Assembly (NCBI RefSeq): GCF_009741735.1
Contig: NZ_WHOH01000001.1
Span: 186,001 to 250,000 of the forward strand
Length of the DNA stretch: 64,000 bases
Source of the DNA: Lentibacillus sp. JNUCC-1
GTDB taxonomy: Bacteria > Bacillota > Bacilli > Bacillales > Amphibacillaceae
Direction: 5' to 3'
Shown: positions 8,331 through 17,514 of the stretch, piece by piece
How positions within the stretch are numbered: position 1 is the first letter of the stretch
How the letters are laid out: every line of letters starts with the position of its first letter
Notes under the pieces: model-generated
What the model was told of the DNA's origin: nothing
Database searches by the model: none
What the model saw: the letters and a program-made list of their open reading frames with translations, nothing else
Program-made: the position numbers and the translations under genes

Positions 8331-9671
8331 TTGAGTAAAAAGCTTGAACAATTTGGTTATCAGCAAGAGCTTCACCGCACGTTGTCATTTCGCGATCTGC
8401 TGGTGTACGGTCTTATTTTCATGGTGCCCATTGCCCCATTCGGCATCTACGGTGAAGTTATGGTGGAAGCCCACGGTATGGTTGCTCTCGCCTACCTCAT
8501 TGGAATGGTAGGAATGATTTTCACTGCTTGGAGTTATGCCAGAATGTCAGAAGCGTTTCCAATGGCTGGTTCGGTCTATTCATATGCTGGCCGTGGCATT
8601 AATCAGTATGTAGGCTTCATTGCTGGTTGGGCAATTCTTCTGGATTATATTTTAGTTCCTGCATTGCTTTATGTTGTAAGTGCCACAGCCCTGACAGGAA
8701 TGTGGCCAGCTGTTCCAGGATGGTTCTGGCTTATTTTTTTCATACTAATTAACACGGTTATTAACTACTTCGGAATTAAATTTACAGCCCGAACAAATAT
8801 GATCTTTCTTGTGTTTGAATTAATGGTTTTGATTATTTTCCTTGTGGTAGGAATACATGCAATTGCAACTGGTGTTAATGGAGCTACGTTCTCATTTGAC
8901 CCATTATACAACCCTGACACATTCAGTATGAGTGTCGTTATGGGCGCTGTATCAATCGCTGTTCTCAGTTTTCTTGGATTTGATGCGATATCAACATTAT
9001 CCGAGGAGTCTGCTGGGGGACCAAAAGCCATAGGAAAGGCAACGGTTTATTCTTTATTGATCGTTGGTGTGCTTTTCATGGTACAAACTTGGGTTGCGGC
9101 CCTCATTTATCCAGATTTTAATAGTTTTGAAGATATTGGAACCGCATTCTATGAAACAGCCACTATTGCGGGCGGTGAATGGCTTGGTGTTCTCACCGCC
9201 ATTGCAACTGCGCTTGCATGGGGAATAGCGGACGCCCTCGTTGCTCAAGTAGCCATTTCTCGTGTACTGTTCAGCATGGGGCGCGATCGAAAACTACCCA
9301 AGTTTTTATCTAAGGTGCACCCTAAGCATAAAACACCATATGCAAGTATTCTTGTTGTTGCTGTGATTTCAGTAGTGATTGGTTTGATTTTCATGGGAGA
9401 TATTGGTATATTAACGTCATTCATCAACTTTGGTGCACTTACAGCATTCATGTTCTTACATGTAAGTGTTTTTGTTCACTATGTGCTGAAGAATGGCAGC
9501 CGTAACTATTTTGCTCACATGGTATTACCTTTAATTGGGTTTATCATTATTGCGTACGTCTGGATTAACCTTGCCACGCAAGCGAAGATGCTCGGATTGG
9601 CTTGGGTCGCGGTGGGCTGTATTGTTGCTATCTATTTTGCAATTAAGAAAAAGAATCCTTCACTAGATTAA
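8331..9671 (+). CDS. APC superfamily amino acid permease
   Basis: 446 residues with about 12 hydrophobic spans. The N-terminal LSFRDLLVYGLIFMVPIAPFGIYGEV and the LGFDAISTLSEESAGGPKAIGKAT segment (about residues 219-242) are signatures of APC transporters. TTG start at 8331 with GGGAGGG upstream. The next gene, a formamidase-like enzyme, starts 26 bases downstream and is probably co-transcribed, so the substrate may be an amine or amide-bearing compound whose amide is then hydrolysed; this pairing is inference. Confidence 0.88.
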   Translation: MSKKLEQFGYQQELHRTLSFRDLLVYGLIFMVPIAPFGIYGEVMVEAHGMVALAYLIGMVGMIFTAWSYARMSEAFPMAGSVYSYAGRGINQYVGFIAGWAILLDYILVPALLYVVSATALTGMWPAVPGWFWLIFFILINTVINYFGIKFTARTNMIFLVFELMVLIIFLVVGIHAIATGVNGATFSFDPLYNPDTFSMSVVMGAVSIAVLSFLGFDAISTLSEESAGGPKAIGKATVYSLLIVGVLFMVQTWVAALIYPDFNSFEDIGTAFYETATIAGGEWLGVLTAIATALAWGIADALVAQVAISRVLFSMGRDRKLPKFLSKVHPKHKTPYASILVVAVISVVIGLIFMGDIGILTSFINFGALTAFMFLHVSVFVHYVLKNGSRNYFAHMVLPLIGFIIIAYVWINLATQAKMLGLAWVAVGCIVAIYFAIKKKNPSLD

Positions 9672-9696
9672 TATTATCCTAAGGAGTGTGTTGTAT

Positions 9697-10653
9697 TTGT
9701 CAATTCACAGTCATAACCATATGCACATGACCATTCACGACTTTAATTCTCATAAACATTATGGATGGGACAAAGACTTCAAGCCAATTGCCGAGGTTGA
9801 TTCCGGCCAAACCGTCACTTACGAAATTACCGAATCTTCCGGTGGACAGTTTAACCGTCGATCAACAGCCGAAGATGTCGCAAATATTGATTTTGGTAAA
9901 GTCAATCCTGTGGCCGGGCCGGTATATGTAAAAGGGGCACAACCAGGTGATACACTTGAAATTGAAATGCTCGACTTCAAGCAGCTTGACTGGGGTTGGA
10001 CAGCAATTATTCCTGGATTCGGACTGCTTGCAGATGACTTCCAAAAGCCTGCGATTAAAACTTTTGATTTGGCTAGCCGAAACACTGCAGAATTTTTACC
10101 CGGCATCAATCTTGCCATTAAGCCTTTTCCAGGTACGATAGGCGTAGCCCTGCCTGAGGAAGGCAATTTCAGTGTTGTTCCTCCGCGGCAGAATGGTGGG
10201 AATATGGATATTCGTCATTTAACCCGAGGGACAAAGCTTTATTTGCCTGTCTGGGTAGGAGGAGCTTTGTTTTCCATTGGAGATACCCATGCTGCTCAAG
10301 GCGATGGTGAAGTATGCGGCACTGCCATTGAAGCATCTATGGAAACCACCATTCGTTTTAAACTGCATAAAGGAAAATCCATTGCAGAACCGCGCTATGA
10401 AATTCCAGGTCCGCCCACACCAGAAGCAGACAGTCAAGGCTATTACGTCACAACTGGCCATGGTCCTGATCTCTATGCCGCTTCTCAGAACGCGATTCGA
10501 TATATGATTGAACATATTGTGGATACCTATCGCGTGACAGATGAAGAGGCGTATATGCTCTGCAGTGTTGCAGTTGATTTACGCATAAATGAAATAGTAG
10601 ACGCACCTAACTGGCTCGTATCAGCATTCTTACCCAACTCGATTTTTAAATGA
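9697..10653 (+). CDS. Acetamidase/formamidase family protein
   Basis: About 318 residues of the FmdA_AmdA family: NPVAGPVYVKGAQPGDTLEI, PPRQNGGNMDIRHL and GDTHAAQGDGEVCGTAIE are the conserved blocks. The family hydrolyses formamide or short amides to ammonia and the acid, in the cytoplasm. AAGGAG (9681-9686) best suits the TTG at 9697 (MSIHSHNHMHM); in-frame starts at GTG 9688 and TTG 9691 are too close. It follows the APC permease in an apparent two-gene operon that ends just before an IS605-type element at 10697. Confidence 0.85.
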   Translation: MSIHSHNHMHMTIHDFNSHKHYGWDKDFKPIAEVDSGQTVTYEITESSGGQFNRRSTAEDVANIDFGKVNPVAGPVYVKGAQPGDTLEIEMLDFKQLDWGWTAIIPGFGLLADDFQKPAIKTFDLASRNTAEFLPGINLAIKPFPGTIGVALPEEGNFSVVPPRQNGGNMDIRHLTRGTKLYLPVWVGGALFSIGDTHAAQGDGEVCGTAIEASMETTIRFKLHKGKSIAEPRYEIPGPPTPEADSQGYYVTTGHGPDLYAASQNAIRYMIEHIVDTYRVTDEEAYMLCSVAVDLRINEIVDAPNWLVSAFLPNSIFK

Positions 10654-10696
10654 CCCTTACCTTTAATAAACACCAGAACGATCCATGAAGAATACT

Positions 10697-10859
10697 TTGA
10701 CACTCCCACAGCTAAAGCAGTGGGATTCTCGAGTGCTAAGACGTTCGCAGTCCCTTTCGGTTTTGAACTAGCCTCAAGTTAAGGGGGCTGCCATGGCCCC
10801 GTCCAACTGCGTTATGAATTGTACCGCAATTGGCGGTATACCTGTTACCGGTACACGAG
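10697..10859 (-). ncRNA. Candidate omega (guide) RNA of tnpB copy A
   Basis: The 163 bases between the tnpB stop and the element end contain several hairpins, including the terminal CCCACTGCTTTAGCTGTGGG. In characterised TnpB systems the guide RNA scaffold comes from this 3' end and the guide is the first bases of the flank (here AGTATTCTTCATGG on the minus strand). This is by analogy; expression is not visible. Confidence 0.5.
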
Positions 10860-11930
10860 TTATATAACTTGTTTATGTTTGGAGATGCCTGACAGGGCTT
10901 TTGCGATATTGATGCTTGCATTTAAATCCGCGTGGTTTTTATAGCTGCACTTTTTACATTTGAACCTCAAACCATTGCGGTTTTTCTTGTCACAATTTCC
11001 GCATTTACATGTTTGCGATGTATAATTTGGCACGACATATTCAACCGTGATGCCTGCCATTTCTGCTTTATACTGAATGAATGTCTGAAGCTGATGGAAA
11101 CTCCAATTGTTTAGGTTTCTGCCTGCTTCTTTTTTTGATTTAGCCATGCGAATACCTGTCAAATCTTCCATTCTGATCATTCCAACACCGTTGGACCTGG
11201 CAAACCGTATGATTCGACGGGATATGGTATGATTCATTTCTCTCATCCAAAGGGACTCTTTATCTTTTGATTTTTTGATAGCTTGAAGTTTTTTCAGCTT
11301 GCCCAGCTTGCGTCTTCTTGAAGAAAATCTTCTTCTTTTGAAGGCTATTTGATTGCCTTTAAAAAATAAACTTTTCGTGCCGACACTGCATGTGGCGATG
11401 TTTTTCAACCCAAGGTCAATACCCAATACCTTCTCATTGGTCGTTTTTTCTACGTCATAGGAAATGGCAATTGTCACAAACCAGCGTCCTCTCTTTTTAA
11501 AAAGGTCAACCGTACCTTGTTTGGCTTCACCGTTTAAAATCTTATCGAGCCATTTTTGCTGAAACGGTCGGACGACCAAAGGCACGCCGATACGTTTTTC
11601 AAGTGTCGGGAAGCTGATTTTATAAAGCCTGTCATATTCTATTTTGGCGTTTTGGTTATTGAAAGCACACCAGAGCCGTTTATATTTTTTCGCTTTTTGG
11701 TGTCTCTTTTGACTTTTCACGTCCCGAATCGTTTGATTAACAACTGCTGAGGGCAGTTGTTTGTTGGATGAGAACAGCTTGAAAACTTTGGATGTCGCTT
11801 TGTTTAGATCGTCATAAGTTAAAAGCCAATTAGCGAAATCCGTGTTTGTTTGTGTCATTGTTTGATACACATTTTGTTTTTCTATTGTCGGCTTTAGCAA
11901 TTCTACTTTCAGAGAAATTGTTGGCACCAT
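10860..11930 (-). CDS. tnpB: TnpB RNA-guided nuclease / IS605 OrfB
   Basis: 356 residues. The RuvC-like catalytic residues are visible as D in VLGIDLGLKNIAT (about residue 173), E in IRMEDLTGIRM (about 261) and D in NHADLNASINIAK (about 338), with a four-cysteine zinc finger CKCGNC...FKCKKC between the last two. An N-terminal helical region precedes them. TnpB proteins are guide-RNA-directed nucleases that favour retention of the element. It differs from copy B (43128-44198) by about seven residues; both look intact. The ribosome site GAGGAGG lies upstream. Confidence 0.92.
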   Translation of the reverse strand: MVPTISLKVELLKPTIEKQNVYQTMTQTNTDFANWLLTYDDLNKATSKVFKLFSSNKQLPSAVVNQTIRDVKSQKRHQKAKKYKRLWCAFNNQNAKIEYDRLYKISFPTLEKRIGVPLVVRPFQQKWLDKILNGEAKQGTVDLFKKRGRWFVTIAISYDVEKTTNEKVLGIDLGLKNIATCSVGTKSLFFKGNQIAFKRRRFSSRRRKLGKLKKLQAIKKSKDKESLWMREMNHTISRRIIRFARSNGVGMIRMEDLTGIRMAKSKKEAGRNLNNWSFHQLQTFIQYKAEMAGITVEYVVPNYTSQTCKCGNCDKKNRNGLRFKCKKCSYKNHADLNASINIAKALSGISKHKQVI

Positions 11931-12325
11931 TTCACCTCCTCAACTGTATTATATCAAATCAAGAACATATGTTCCAGTTTTGTTTTAATTGTTTTGAACC
12001 TTTTATTTTTAAGATCATGTCTTAATATATTCGCTCTCATCCCACACCTGAAGGAATGGGCTTTCCCGCTCATTAGTACGGTAATCACAAATTGCTCAAA
12101 TGAACAGTAGACACAAACTACGAACCAAAGAAAGCCTGAAATGACTGCCCCTGGCAACCGCTCGGGGAAAACACTCCGCGTCCTGTGGGCGCTGATGAGC
12201 CTCCTCGCGCTGCGCGCTCCGGGGTCTCATCCAGGCTTTTGTTCCTGCTGGAGTCTCCGCGTTTTCCCCGAGCTAGGTGAGTGGTGTTCATCTTCTTGCT
12301 TTATTGGGCGGAAAGGTTGAAGCGC

Positions 12326-12416
12326 ATATAGGAACTGAAATCATTCATAAATGGAAATAAATGCATATAAGTAAGCCGTGGTTGCACATAAATCGGATTT
12401 AATATGCATAAGTGGA
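12326..12416 (+). repeat. 20/21-bp periodic array in repeat copy 1
   Basis: Degenerate units start at 12326 (ATATAGG), 12347 (ATAAATGG), 12367 (ATAAGTAAG), 12388 (ATAAATCGG) and 12408 (ATAAGTGG), i.e. spacing 21, 20, 21, 20, about two helical turns. Confidence 0.65.
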
Positions 12417-12710
12417 CCTAATACTAACTGCTGAAGAAGTATTTACGTTCTTACTTGTTTTTTGAACAGCACCGTCCAAGCATTCAATTAACATAAAGTG
12501 ATTTCCGTTGCGGGGTCTTCGGACTCGTGCTGTTCCCGCAGGAATCGACTTCCCTCCGCTCCAATCACTTTATGTTATGAACCGGCTTGGACGGTTCTAC
12601 ACATATATTCATCTGGGGCATTTATCTAACCAAGCTCGGGGGAAACACGGAGACTCCAGCAGGAGGACAAGCCTCGGTGAAACCCCGCAAGCGCGATATA
12701 GGGGAAGGAA

Positions 12711-12777
12711 GGCTAAAACCGCGACGTCCTGTCGCAACGCCGTCATGACCCACATCCTGTGGGCCCGAGGCTCAGCA
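12711..12777 (+). repeat. REP-like paired-hairpin unit (a)
   Basis: GGCTAAAACC is followed by hairpin GCGACGTCCTGTCGC, then AACGCCGTCATGA, then hairpin CCCACATCCTGTGGG. Relatives at 58795-58850 and 38119-38168 have the same layout with different but complementary stem bases. Confidence 0.7.
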
Positions 12778-12835
12778 GCGCCCGCGGAAAGTGGACCGCA
12801 CCCTGTCAAGTAGACAGCGTAAAAATAAAATTGTA

Positions 12836-13735
12836 TCAGTTCAGGTGGGAAAACACTTTGGTTTTCTCGAAAGGTGTTAGCCCACCTAGTGCTAATTGAA
12901 AACGTTCGTTATTATAGTAATGAATATATTTATCGATAGCTTTAGAAAGGTCATTGAATGAGGCGTTTCTCCATGCTTGAAGGTAATACTTTTCAGATTT
13001 TATTGTGCCCCAGAAACCTTCCATTGGCCCATTATCAATACATTTGCCTGGTCGTGACATACTATGACGCAGTTCCGCTTTTTCTAGGATGCGCTTATAG
13101 CCGTAAGATGTGTACTGCACACCCCTGTCAGTATGCAATAAAGGGCGTTCTTGATCATCCAAGCTTTCGATTGCTCTATTGATGGTGTCAAATGCCAATT
13201 CATTATTGTTAGCTCGGGTGACGGTGTATCGAACAATACGGTTATCATACAAGTCGAGAATAGCACTTAAATAGGCTTTTTTATCTTCACCATACTTAAA
13301 CTCCGTTACATCTGTTAACCACTTTTCATTTGGCTTGGAGGCGGTAAAATCACGATCTAAGAGGTTCTCAGCCGTATGCGCAGCTGTCGAAGGCGTATAC
13401 ACTTTTCTTTTTCGCCGTATAACGGCTTCGATATCCAGAAAACCCATTAAACGGTAAATGCGTTTTTCATTGACTACCCGATCTCCTCTATTCTCTTCAT
13501 GTCTTCGATTTATGAATAGCGCCATGCGCCGGTAGCCGAGTGTTTTATCGTGTTCTTGATAGAGCTCCTGAATCTCTTCCAACAGCTCTTTGTTAAAAGT
13601 GTCTTCAGGCGTGTCTTCTCGGTTTCGCCATTTATAATAAGCACTCCTACCGACACCCGCAACTTCACACAATAATTCAATCGAATAGTTCCCTTTTAGG
13701 CATTCAATGGCACGATAATCCTTTTCATGCCGCAC
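12836..13735 (-). CDS. IS3/IS150 transposase OrfB (DDE integrase domain)
   Basis: 299 residues as an independent ORF. The HTH_21-like start is followed by the rve integrase core with D in KWLTDVTEFKYG, D in LLHTDRGVQYTS and E in NGPMEGFWGTIKSE, a complete DDE triad. It is normally made as a fusion with OrfA by -1 frameshifting: AAAAAAG at 13777-13783 lies near the end of orfA, and slipping there reads on as KKVEELGKGRFATITRVRHE into this frame. Appears intact and potentially active. Confidence 0.93.
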   Translation of the reverse strand: MRHEKDYRAIECLKGNYSIELLCEVAGVGRSAYYKWRNREDTPEDTFNKELLEEIQELYQEHDKTLGYRRMALFINRRHEENRGDRVVNEKRIYRLMGFLDIEAVIRRKRKVYTPSTAAHTAENLLDRDFTASKPNEKWLTDVTEFKYGEDKKAYLSAILDLYDNRIVRYTVTRANNNELAFDTINRAIESLDDQERPLLHTDRGVQYTSYGYKRILEKAELRHSMSRPGKCIDNGPMEGFWGTIKSEKYYLQAWRNASFNDLSKAIDKYIHYYNNERFQLALGGLTPFEKTKVFSHLN

Positions 13736-13740
13736 ACGCG

Positions 13741-14430
13741 TTATTGTTGCGAATCTCCCCTTTCCAAGCTCCTCGACTTTTTTAAGAAATCAACCCTCGC
13801 CTGCAGGCGTTCATTTTCCTTTTCTTTGTCTCGTAATTGACGCTTCAGTTTCTCTTCGGTCGTTAACGCCGTCTCAGGTTTTGGTTTACCACGACGATCT
13901 TCAAGAGCATCGAATCCACCTTTTTCAAACTCTTGAACCCATCTATATACTTGTTGATACGACACCCCAAAGGTGGTCGCTATAAGGTTATAATCCCTGT
14001 TGTTTTTAAGTACCTCTTCAACAATTTGCAAACGCTCGTTTTTAGTGGTTTTTCGTCCTTTTGTCGCCATAGAAACCTTTTCCTCCCTTAAACGCTCTAA
14101 TAAGTCTCTATGACGATTGTAATCTTTTAACCACTTTCTTAAAACCGATGGACTTGAAATGTTGTATTTCTTCGTTATTTCTCGCAGAGAATAGCCCCCG
14201 GAGCGATAGTCATCAATAGCTGCCTGCTTTATCTTTTTAGAATAAGCTTTCTCATGGGGGCGATGCTTGAGCCCGGCTTTTCCCTCTTTATCTACAATTT
14301 CAGTCCATCTTTTAACACTATTTCGATGTACTCCATATTTGCGGGTCATCTTGGCCAAGATGCGCCCCTCTTTTTTATATTCTTGTACAACCTTCCACTT
14401 GAACTCGGCAGAATAATGTGGATGTCCCAA
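13741..14430 (-). CDS. IS3/IS150 transposase OrfA (helix-turn-helix)
   Basis: 229 residues with two helix-turn-helix units (about residues 7-55 and 128-180) and a C-terminal leucine-rich coiled coil EEKLKRQLRDKEKENERLQARVDFLKK that typifies IS150-group OrfA. It binds the terminal inverted repeats and supplies the N-terminus of the frameshifted OrfAB transposase. The slippery AAAAAAG is encoded in the last 20 codons. Confidence 0.92.
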   Translation of the reverse strand: MGHPHYSAEFKWKVVQEYKKEGRILAKMTRKYGVHRNSVKRWTEIVDKEGKAGLKHRPHEKAYSKKIKQAAIDDYRSGGYSLREITKKYNISSPSVLRKWLKDYNRHRDLLERLREEKVSMATKGRKTTKNERLQIVEEVLKNNRDYNLIATTFGVSYQQVYRWVQEFEKGGFDALEDRRGKPKPETALTTEEKLKRQLRDKEKENERLQARVDFLKKSRSLERGDSQQ

Positions 14431-14616
14431 GATGTATGCCTCCCTTAGAGTAGTTGTTTTTTATTCTTTAACTGTCTACTCTAATGGGAGCGTATCAAAG
14501 CGCAGTGTTTCCCCCGAGCGGCCGCATGAAGCAGTCATAAATTCTGCCTAGTTACTTCGCAGTTTACTTAAATTACGTCTTAATTAATGATATCAGGTGT
14601 CTTTTTGAGTATGTAA

Positions 14617-14650
14617 AAAAGAGGACGGCGGTTTGCCTGTCCTCTTTTGT
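14617..14650 (-). terminator. Rho-independent terminator after codA
   Basis: AAAAGAGGAC / GTCCTCTTTT stem around an eleven-base loop with T/A tracts on both sides. Confidence 0.85.
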
Positions 14651-14668
14651 GTGGGTTATTATTTCTTT

Positions 14669-15937
14669 TTATCTTGAGAAATCGATTTTTTCTTCAGTTT
14701 CAAGTGTCACTGTTGTTTGAGCTGGCTTTGTTTCTGCAATGATGGTACCTTCCCGAATTGAATGGGTAACGATTGCTTGCTTTCTGATGGCTTCATACTC
14801 ATTTTCCGCATTCAGCACAATCATGTTAGCAGGCTTCCCTGTTTCAATTCCATATTCGTCTTCAATATGCATTGTTTTGGCGCTGTTGGAAGTAATTAGA
14901 TCAATTGAATTAACGATTTGTTCGTAACCCATTAATTGAGATGCATGAATTCCCATGTGAAGAACTTGAAGCATGTTGCCTGTGCCAAGTGGATACCATG
15001 GGTCAAAGATGTCATCATGTCCAAAGCTTACGTTCATGCCTGCTTCAAGCAACTCCTTTACACGCGTCAGACCGCGCCGTTTCGGATAGGTGTCAAACCG
15101 ACCCTGCAAGTGGATGTTGACCAACGGGTTTGCCACAAAGTTAATTTCAGACATCCCCAGCAAACGAAACAATTTGTAAGTATAGGCATCATTGTATGAC
15201 CCCATAGCGGTTGTATGGCTGGCAGTCACTTTTGAGCCGAGTCCGCGTTCAAATGCTTCCTTTGCCACAATTTCAACAAATCGGGATTGCTCATCATCTA
15301 TCTCGTCACAATGAATATCAATCAACTTGTCATATTTCTCTGCAAGGTCAAATGCAATTTCCATCGACTTGACACCATATTCGCGGGTGAATTCAAAATG
15401 CGGGATGCCTCCGACCACATCGGCTCCAAGTTTCAAAGCCTCCTCCAGAAGTTCTTTCCCATTTGGATACGATAAAATACCTTCTTGCGGAAAAGCAACG
15501 ATCTGTAAGTCCAAATACGGTGCGACTTCTTGTTTAACCTCAAGCATGGCCCTCAACGCTGTGAGCTTTGGATCTGTTACATCAACATGAGTCCGGACGT
15601 GCTGGATGCCCTGCGCGATTTGCCAAGTGAGAGCTTTTTTTGCGCGCAGTTTCACATCTTCATGTGTGAGTGATGCTTTTCGTTCACCCCACCGTTCAAT
15701 GCCTTCGAATAATGTGCCGCTCTGGTTCCATTTAGGCTCCCCTGCTGTCAGCGTTGTATCAAGATGAATATGAGGCTCAATGAAGGGGGCCAGTACCAAA
15801 GAACCCTTTACATCAAGCACATTTTCACCATCAACCGTTTGACTGTCAGCTTCTTTTATTGCTGTGATTTTCCCATTTTCAGTTTCAATGTTCCATAACC
15901 CAGTTTTTCCGCGTAAAGCAGCATTCATGATTTTCAT
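14669..15937 (-). CDS. codA: Cytosine deaminase
   Basis: 422 residues of the amidohydrolase superfamily: metal ligands in EPHIHLDTT (about 56-64), H in [10 protein letters not shown] in TASHTTAMG, and the CodA-specific [23 protein letters not shown] and [21 protein letters not shown] blocks. It converts cytosine to uracil and ammonia for pyrimidine salvage. The ATG directly follows the codB stop codon (TAAATG), so it is translated from the codBA message, which is under a PyrR attenuator. A terminator follows at 14617. Confidence 0.95.
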   Translation of the reverse strand: MKIMNAALRGKTGLWNIETENGKITAIKEADSQTVDGENVLDVKGSLVLAPFIEPHIHLDTTLTAGEPKWNQSGTLFEGIERWGERKASLTHEDVKLRAKKALTWQIAQGIQHVRTHVDVTDPKLTALRAMLEVKQEVAPYLDLQIVAFPQEGILSYPNGKELLEEALKLGADVVGGIPHFEFTREYGVKSMEIAFDLAEKYDKLIDIHCDEIDDEQSRFVEIVAKEAFERGLGSKVTASHTTAMGSYNDAYTYKLFRLLGMSEINFVANPLVNIHLQGRFDTYPKRRGLTRVKELLEAGMNVSFGHDDIFDPWYPLGTGNMLQVLHMGIHASQLMGYEQIVNSIDLITSNSAKTMHIEDEYGIETGKPANMIVLNAENEYEAIRKQAIVTHSIREGTIIAETKPAQTTVTLETEEKIDFSR

Positions 15938-17206
15938 TTATTGACTCACCTTTTCTGTTTGAGTTAAAGCAAATTCTTTCGTGCTGAGAACAGCAACGAG
16001 TTTCGTAACACCTACGTGGACAGCGCCTGCGCCCAACAATGCATTAATTGTCGGAATACCTGGCAGGAATAATGCAGATGCAATCCCTGCTCCCCATGCA
16101 ACAAGTGCAATCCAATTAACCGCTTTGAAACGCATATCACTGAATGCTCGGTAACTTCCACGGTTTAAAATGAAGAAGTCAGCAAGAATGATCGCACCAA
16201 TAGGCGGCAATGCTGAACCCAGGACTGTTAAGAACCCTACAAAGTTGTTGTACAGCCACATAGCAGCAATTGTACCAATAATGCCGTTGAAAATAACAAC
16301 CTTATGCTTTGAAATTTTTGTAATGTTGGACAAGCCGAGTCCGGATGCATACAGGGCGTTGTCATTTGTGGTCCAGATGTTCAGTCCAAGAACAATAATA
16401 GCAGGTAAAATTAATTTTTGCGTGAACATCACTTCTGAAATGTCAGCAAACCCAGTTGCAATCGAACCGACAGCCCCGAACAAAAACATCAGCGTGTTCC
16501 CGATGAAGAATGCGCCAACAGTTGCGATAACAGCTGAACGCTTTTTCCGGGCAAAGCGTGTGAAGTCTGGTGTTAATGTACCGGCACTGATAAACGACCC
16601 GATACAAATCGTAAGCGCCGCAGCCAATCCGATTGCCTCAGTTGGTTCATATCCCATCAGACCTTCCATGCCGCCGAGTGTTTCAGTTGCCTTAAAAACT
16701 GAAACACTGCCTAGAACAGTGATCAGCGGTACGGCTACAAAACTGATGATTGCCAGTGCTTTCATTCCGAAAAAAGCTGTAAATGTCATGAGCACCCCTG
16801 CAATCGCAATCAGTACATACACATTGATGTCTGTCATCTTGGCTACCGGCACAGCAAACATTGCTGTTCCTACACCGAACCACCCAATTTGTGTAAAAGC
16901 AAGCATAAAGGATGATAAGTAAGACCCTTTTTCACCAAAAGCATAACGAGCAAGCAGATGCGTCGACAGCCCTGTCTTGGATGCCATATAAGCAAGTGCT
17001 CCCGTATATGCGCCTAATATTAAATTTCCGATAAGCACAATTCCCATAAATTGCATAAACGTTAACCCTTGGCCAAGTTCGCCCCCTGACCACATGCTCG
17101 CTGAGAAAAACGTTAACCCAAGCATAACGACGAGCATTTTTCCAAATCCGCTGCGATGCGATGCCGGTACTGCTGATAACGCAAATTCTGTATCCATTTT
17201 TTTCAT
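15938..17206 (-). CDS. codB: Cytosine permease
   Basis: 422 residues, about 12 membrane spans, NCS1 family. The stretch LVVMLGLTFFSASMWSGGELGQGL and the LNIWTTNDNALYASGLGLSNITK block match CodB. It imports cytosine for CodA. ATG 17206 has AGGAGGAAT upstream; a longer in-frame extension to 17374 runs through the leader attenuator and is not real. Upstream are a strong promoter, a PyrR-binding hairpin and a terminator. Confidence 0.95.
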   Translation of the reverse strand: MKKMDTEFALSAVPASHRSGFGKMLVVMLGLTFFSASMWSGGELGQGLTFMQFMGIVLIGNLILGAYTGALAYMASKTGLSTHLLARYAFGEKGSYLSSFMLAFTQIGWFGVGTAMFAVPVAKMTDINVYVLIAIAGVLMTFTAFFGMKALAIISFVAVPLITVLGSVSVFKATETLGGMEGLMGYEPTEAIGLAAALTICIGSFISAGTLTPDFTRFARKKRSAVIATVGAFFIGNTLMFLFGAVGSIATGFADISEVMFTQKLILPAIIVLGLNIWTTNDNALYASGLGLSNITKISKHKVVIFNGIIGTIAAMWLYNNFVGFLTVLGSALPPIGAIILADFFILNRGSYRAFSDMRFKAVNWIALVAWGAGIASALFLPGIPTINALLGAGAVHVGVTKLVAVLSTKEFALTQTEKVSQ

Positions 17207-17256
17207 GGTGATTCCTCCTGGTTTTCGGTACCGGACCAAGAGCGAATGGCAAGCAT

Positions 17257-17296
17257 AAAAAAACAGGCTTCCCGTCGCAAATGACAAGAAACCTGC
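17257..17296 (-). terminator. Attenuator terminator in the codBA leader
   Basis: On the minus strand CAGGTTTC pairs with GAAGCCTG, followed by seven T, between the PyrR-type site and codB. It would stop leader transcription when the upstream antiterminator cannot form. Confidence 0.75.
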
Positions 17297-17350
17297 TGGC
17301 TCACAGAAATACATGCATGAACACAACCATACACGGCGTTCTGTTACCAT

Positions 17351-17385
17351 ATCCGCTGTCCTTGTCAGCCTCACAGGACTGAATT
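17351..17385 (-). promoter_or_regulatory. PyrR-binding anti-antiterminator in codBA leader
   Basis: The leader reads CAGTCCTGTGAGGCTGAC then AAGGACAGCGG, matching the Bacillus PyrR recognition form ARUCCnGnGAGGYUnnnAAGGRU. Together with the downstream terminator this predicts repression of cytosine salvage when UMP/UTP-bound PyrR binds the RNA. Confidence 0.8.
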
Positions 17386-17410
17386 AAAGGTACCTTATTT
17401 GATTAAGACA

Positions 17411-17439
17411 ATTATCACAGATACGCCTTGTAAAGTCAA
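17411..17439 (-). promoter_or_regulatory. SigA promoter of codBA
   Basis: On the minus strand TTGACT (17434-17439) and GATAAT (17411-17416) are 17 bases apart with TGT before the -10 box, upstream of the PyrR site. Confidence 0.75.
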
Positions 17440-17514
17440 GTCCTTTCCGCATATGAATGAAGGATGGGCTGCTTGGCATACTACTCATAACGATTATTAA
17501 AGGAGGCGTTGCAG

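Larger units (their letters stand above)
10697..12080 (-). mobile_element. IS200/IS605-type tnpB-only element, copy A (1,384 bp)
   Basis: The ends were set by comparison with the almost identical element at 42965-44348, which has exactly the same length and interrupts a readable gene. On the minus strand it is preceded by ATTAC, begins CGTACTAATGAGCGGG and ends with a hairpin CCCACTGCTTTAGCTGTGGG then AGTGTCAA. There is no target duplication and no tnpA gene, so mobility would need TnpA supplied elsewhere. The left flank is TTAC in both copies, as in IS608-like targets. Confidence 0.88.
12792..14497 (-). mobile_element. IS3 family (IS150 group) insertion sequence, 1,706 bp
   Basis: Ends were deduced by comparison with the uninterrupted repeat copy 2: repeat sequence GCGGAAAG stops at 12791 and resumes at 14498. 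Imperfect 26-bp terminal inverted repeats end in AGTAGACAG on both sides, begin with TG and share the CGCnCCC block. The flanking AAG at 12789-12791 and 14498-14500 is a 3-bp target duplication. It carries overlapping orfA and orfB. Confidence 0.9.
12106..14571. repeat. Large noncoding repeat, copy 1 (interrupted by IS3-family element)
   Basis: The left end AGTAGACACAAACTACGAAC and right end CGCAGTTTACTTA match the ends of copies 2 and 3. Inside are a GC-rich hairpin arm (CTCGGGGAAAAC near 12158 to GTTTTCCCCGAG near 12270), an array with 20/21-bp period at 12326-12416, a second palindromic arm around 12490-12590 and a third arm broken by the IS3 element at 12792-14497. A small paired-hairpin unit sits at 12711-12777. 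ORFs predicted here are chance frames. Without the IS, the copy is about 760 bp. Confidence 0.75.

Noticed and set aside
12508..12813. 101-residue ORF with Arg/Pro-rich product
   Set aside because: It lies wholly in the palindromic arms of the noncoding repeat and crosses the IS3 left end.
16170..16922. 250-residue ORF on the plus strand inside codB
   Set aside because: It is antisense to the well-conserved codB frame, lacks a ribosome site and its composition mirrors membrane-helix codons.
17207..17374. N-terminal extension of cytosine permease
   Set aside because: The stretch is the PyrR attenuator leader; the ATG at 17206 has AGGAGG.
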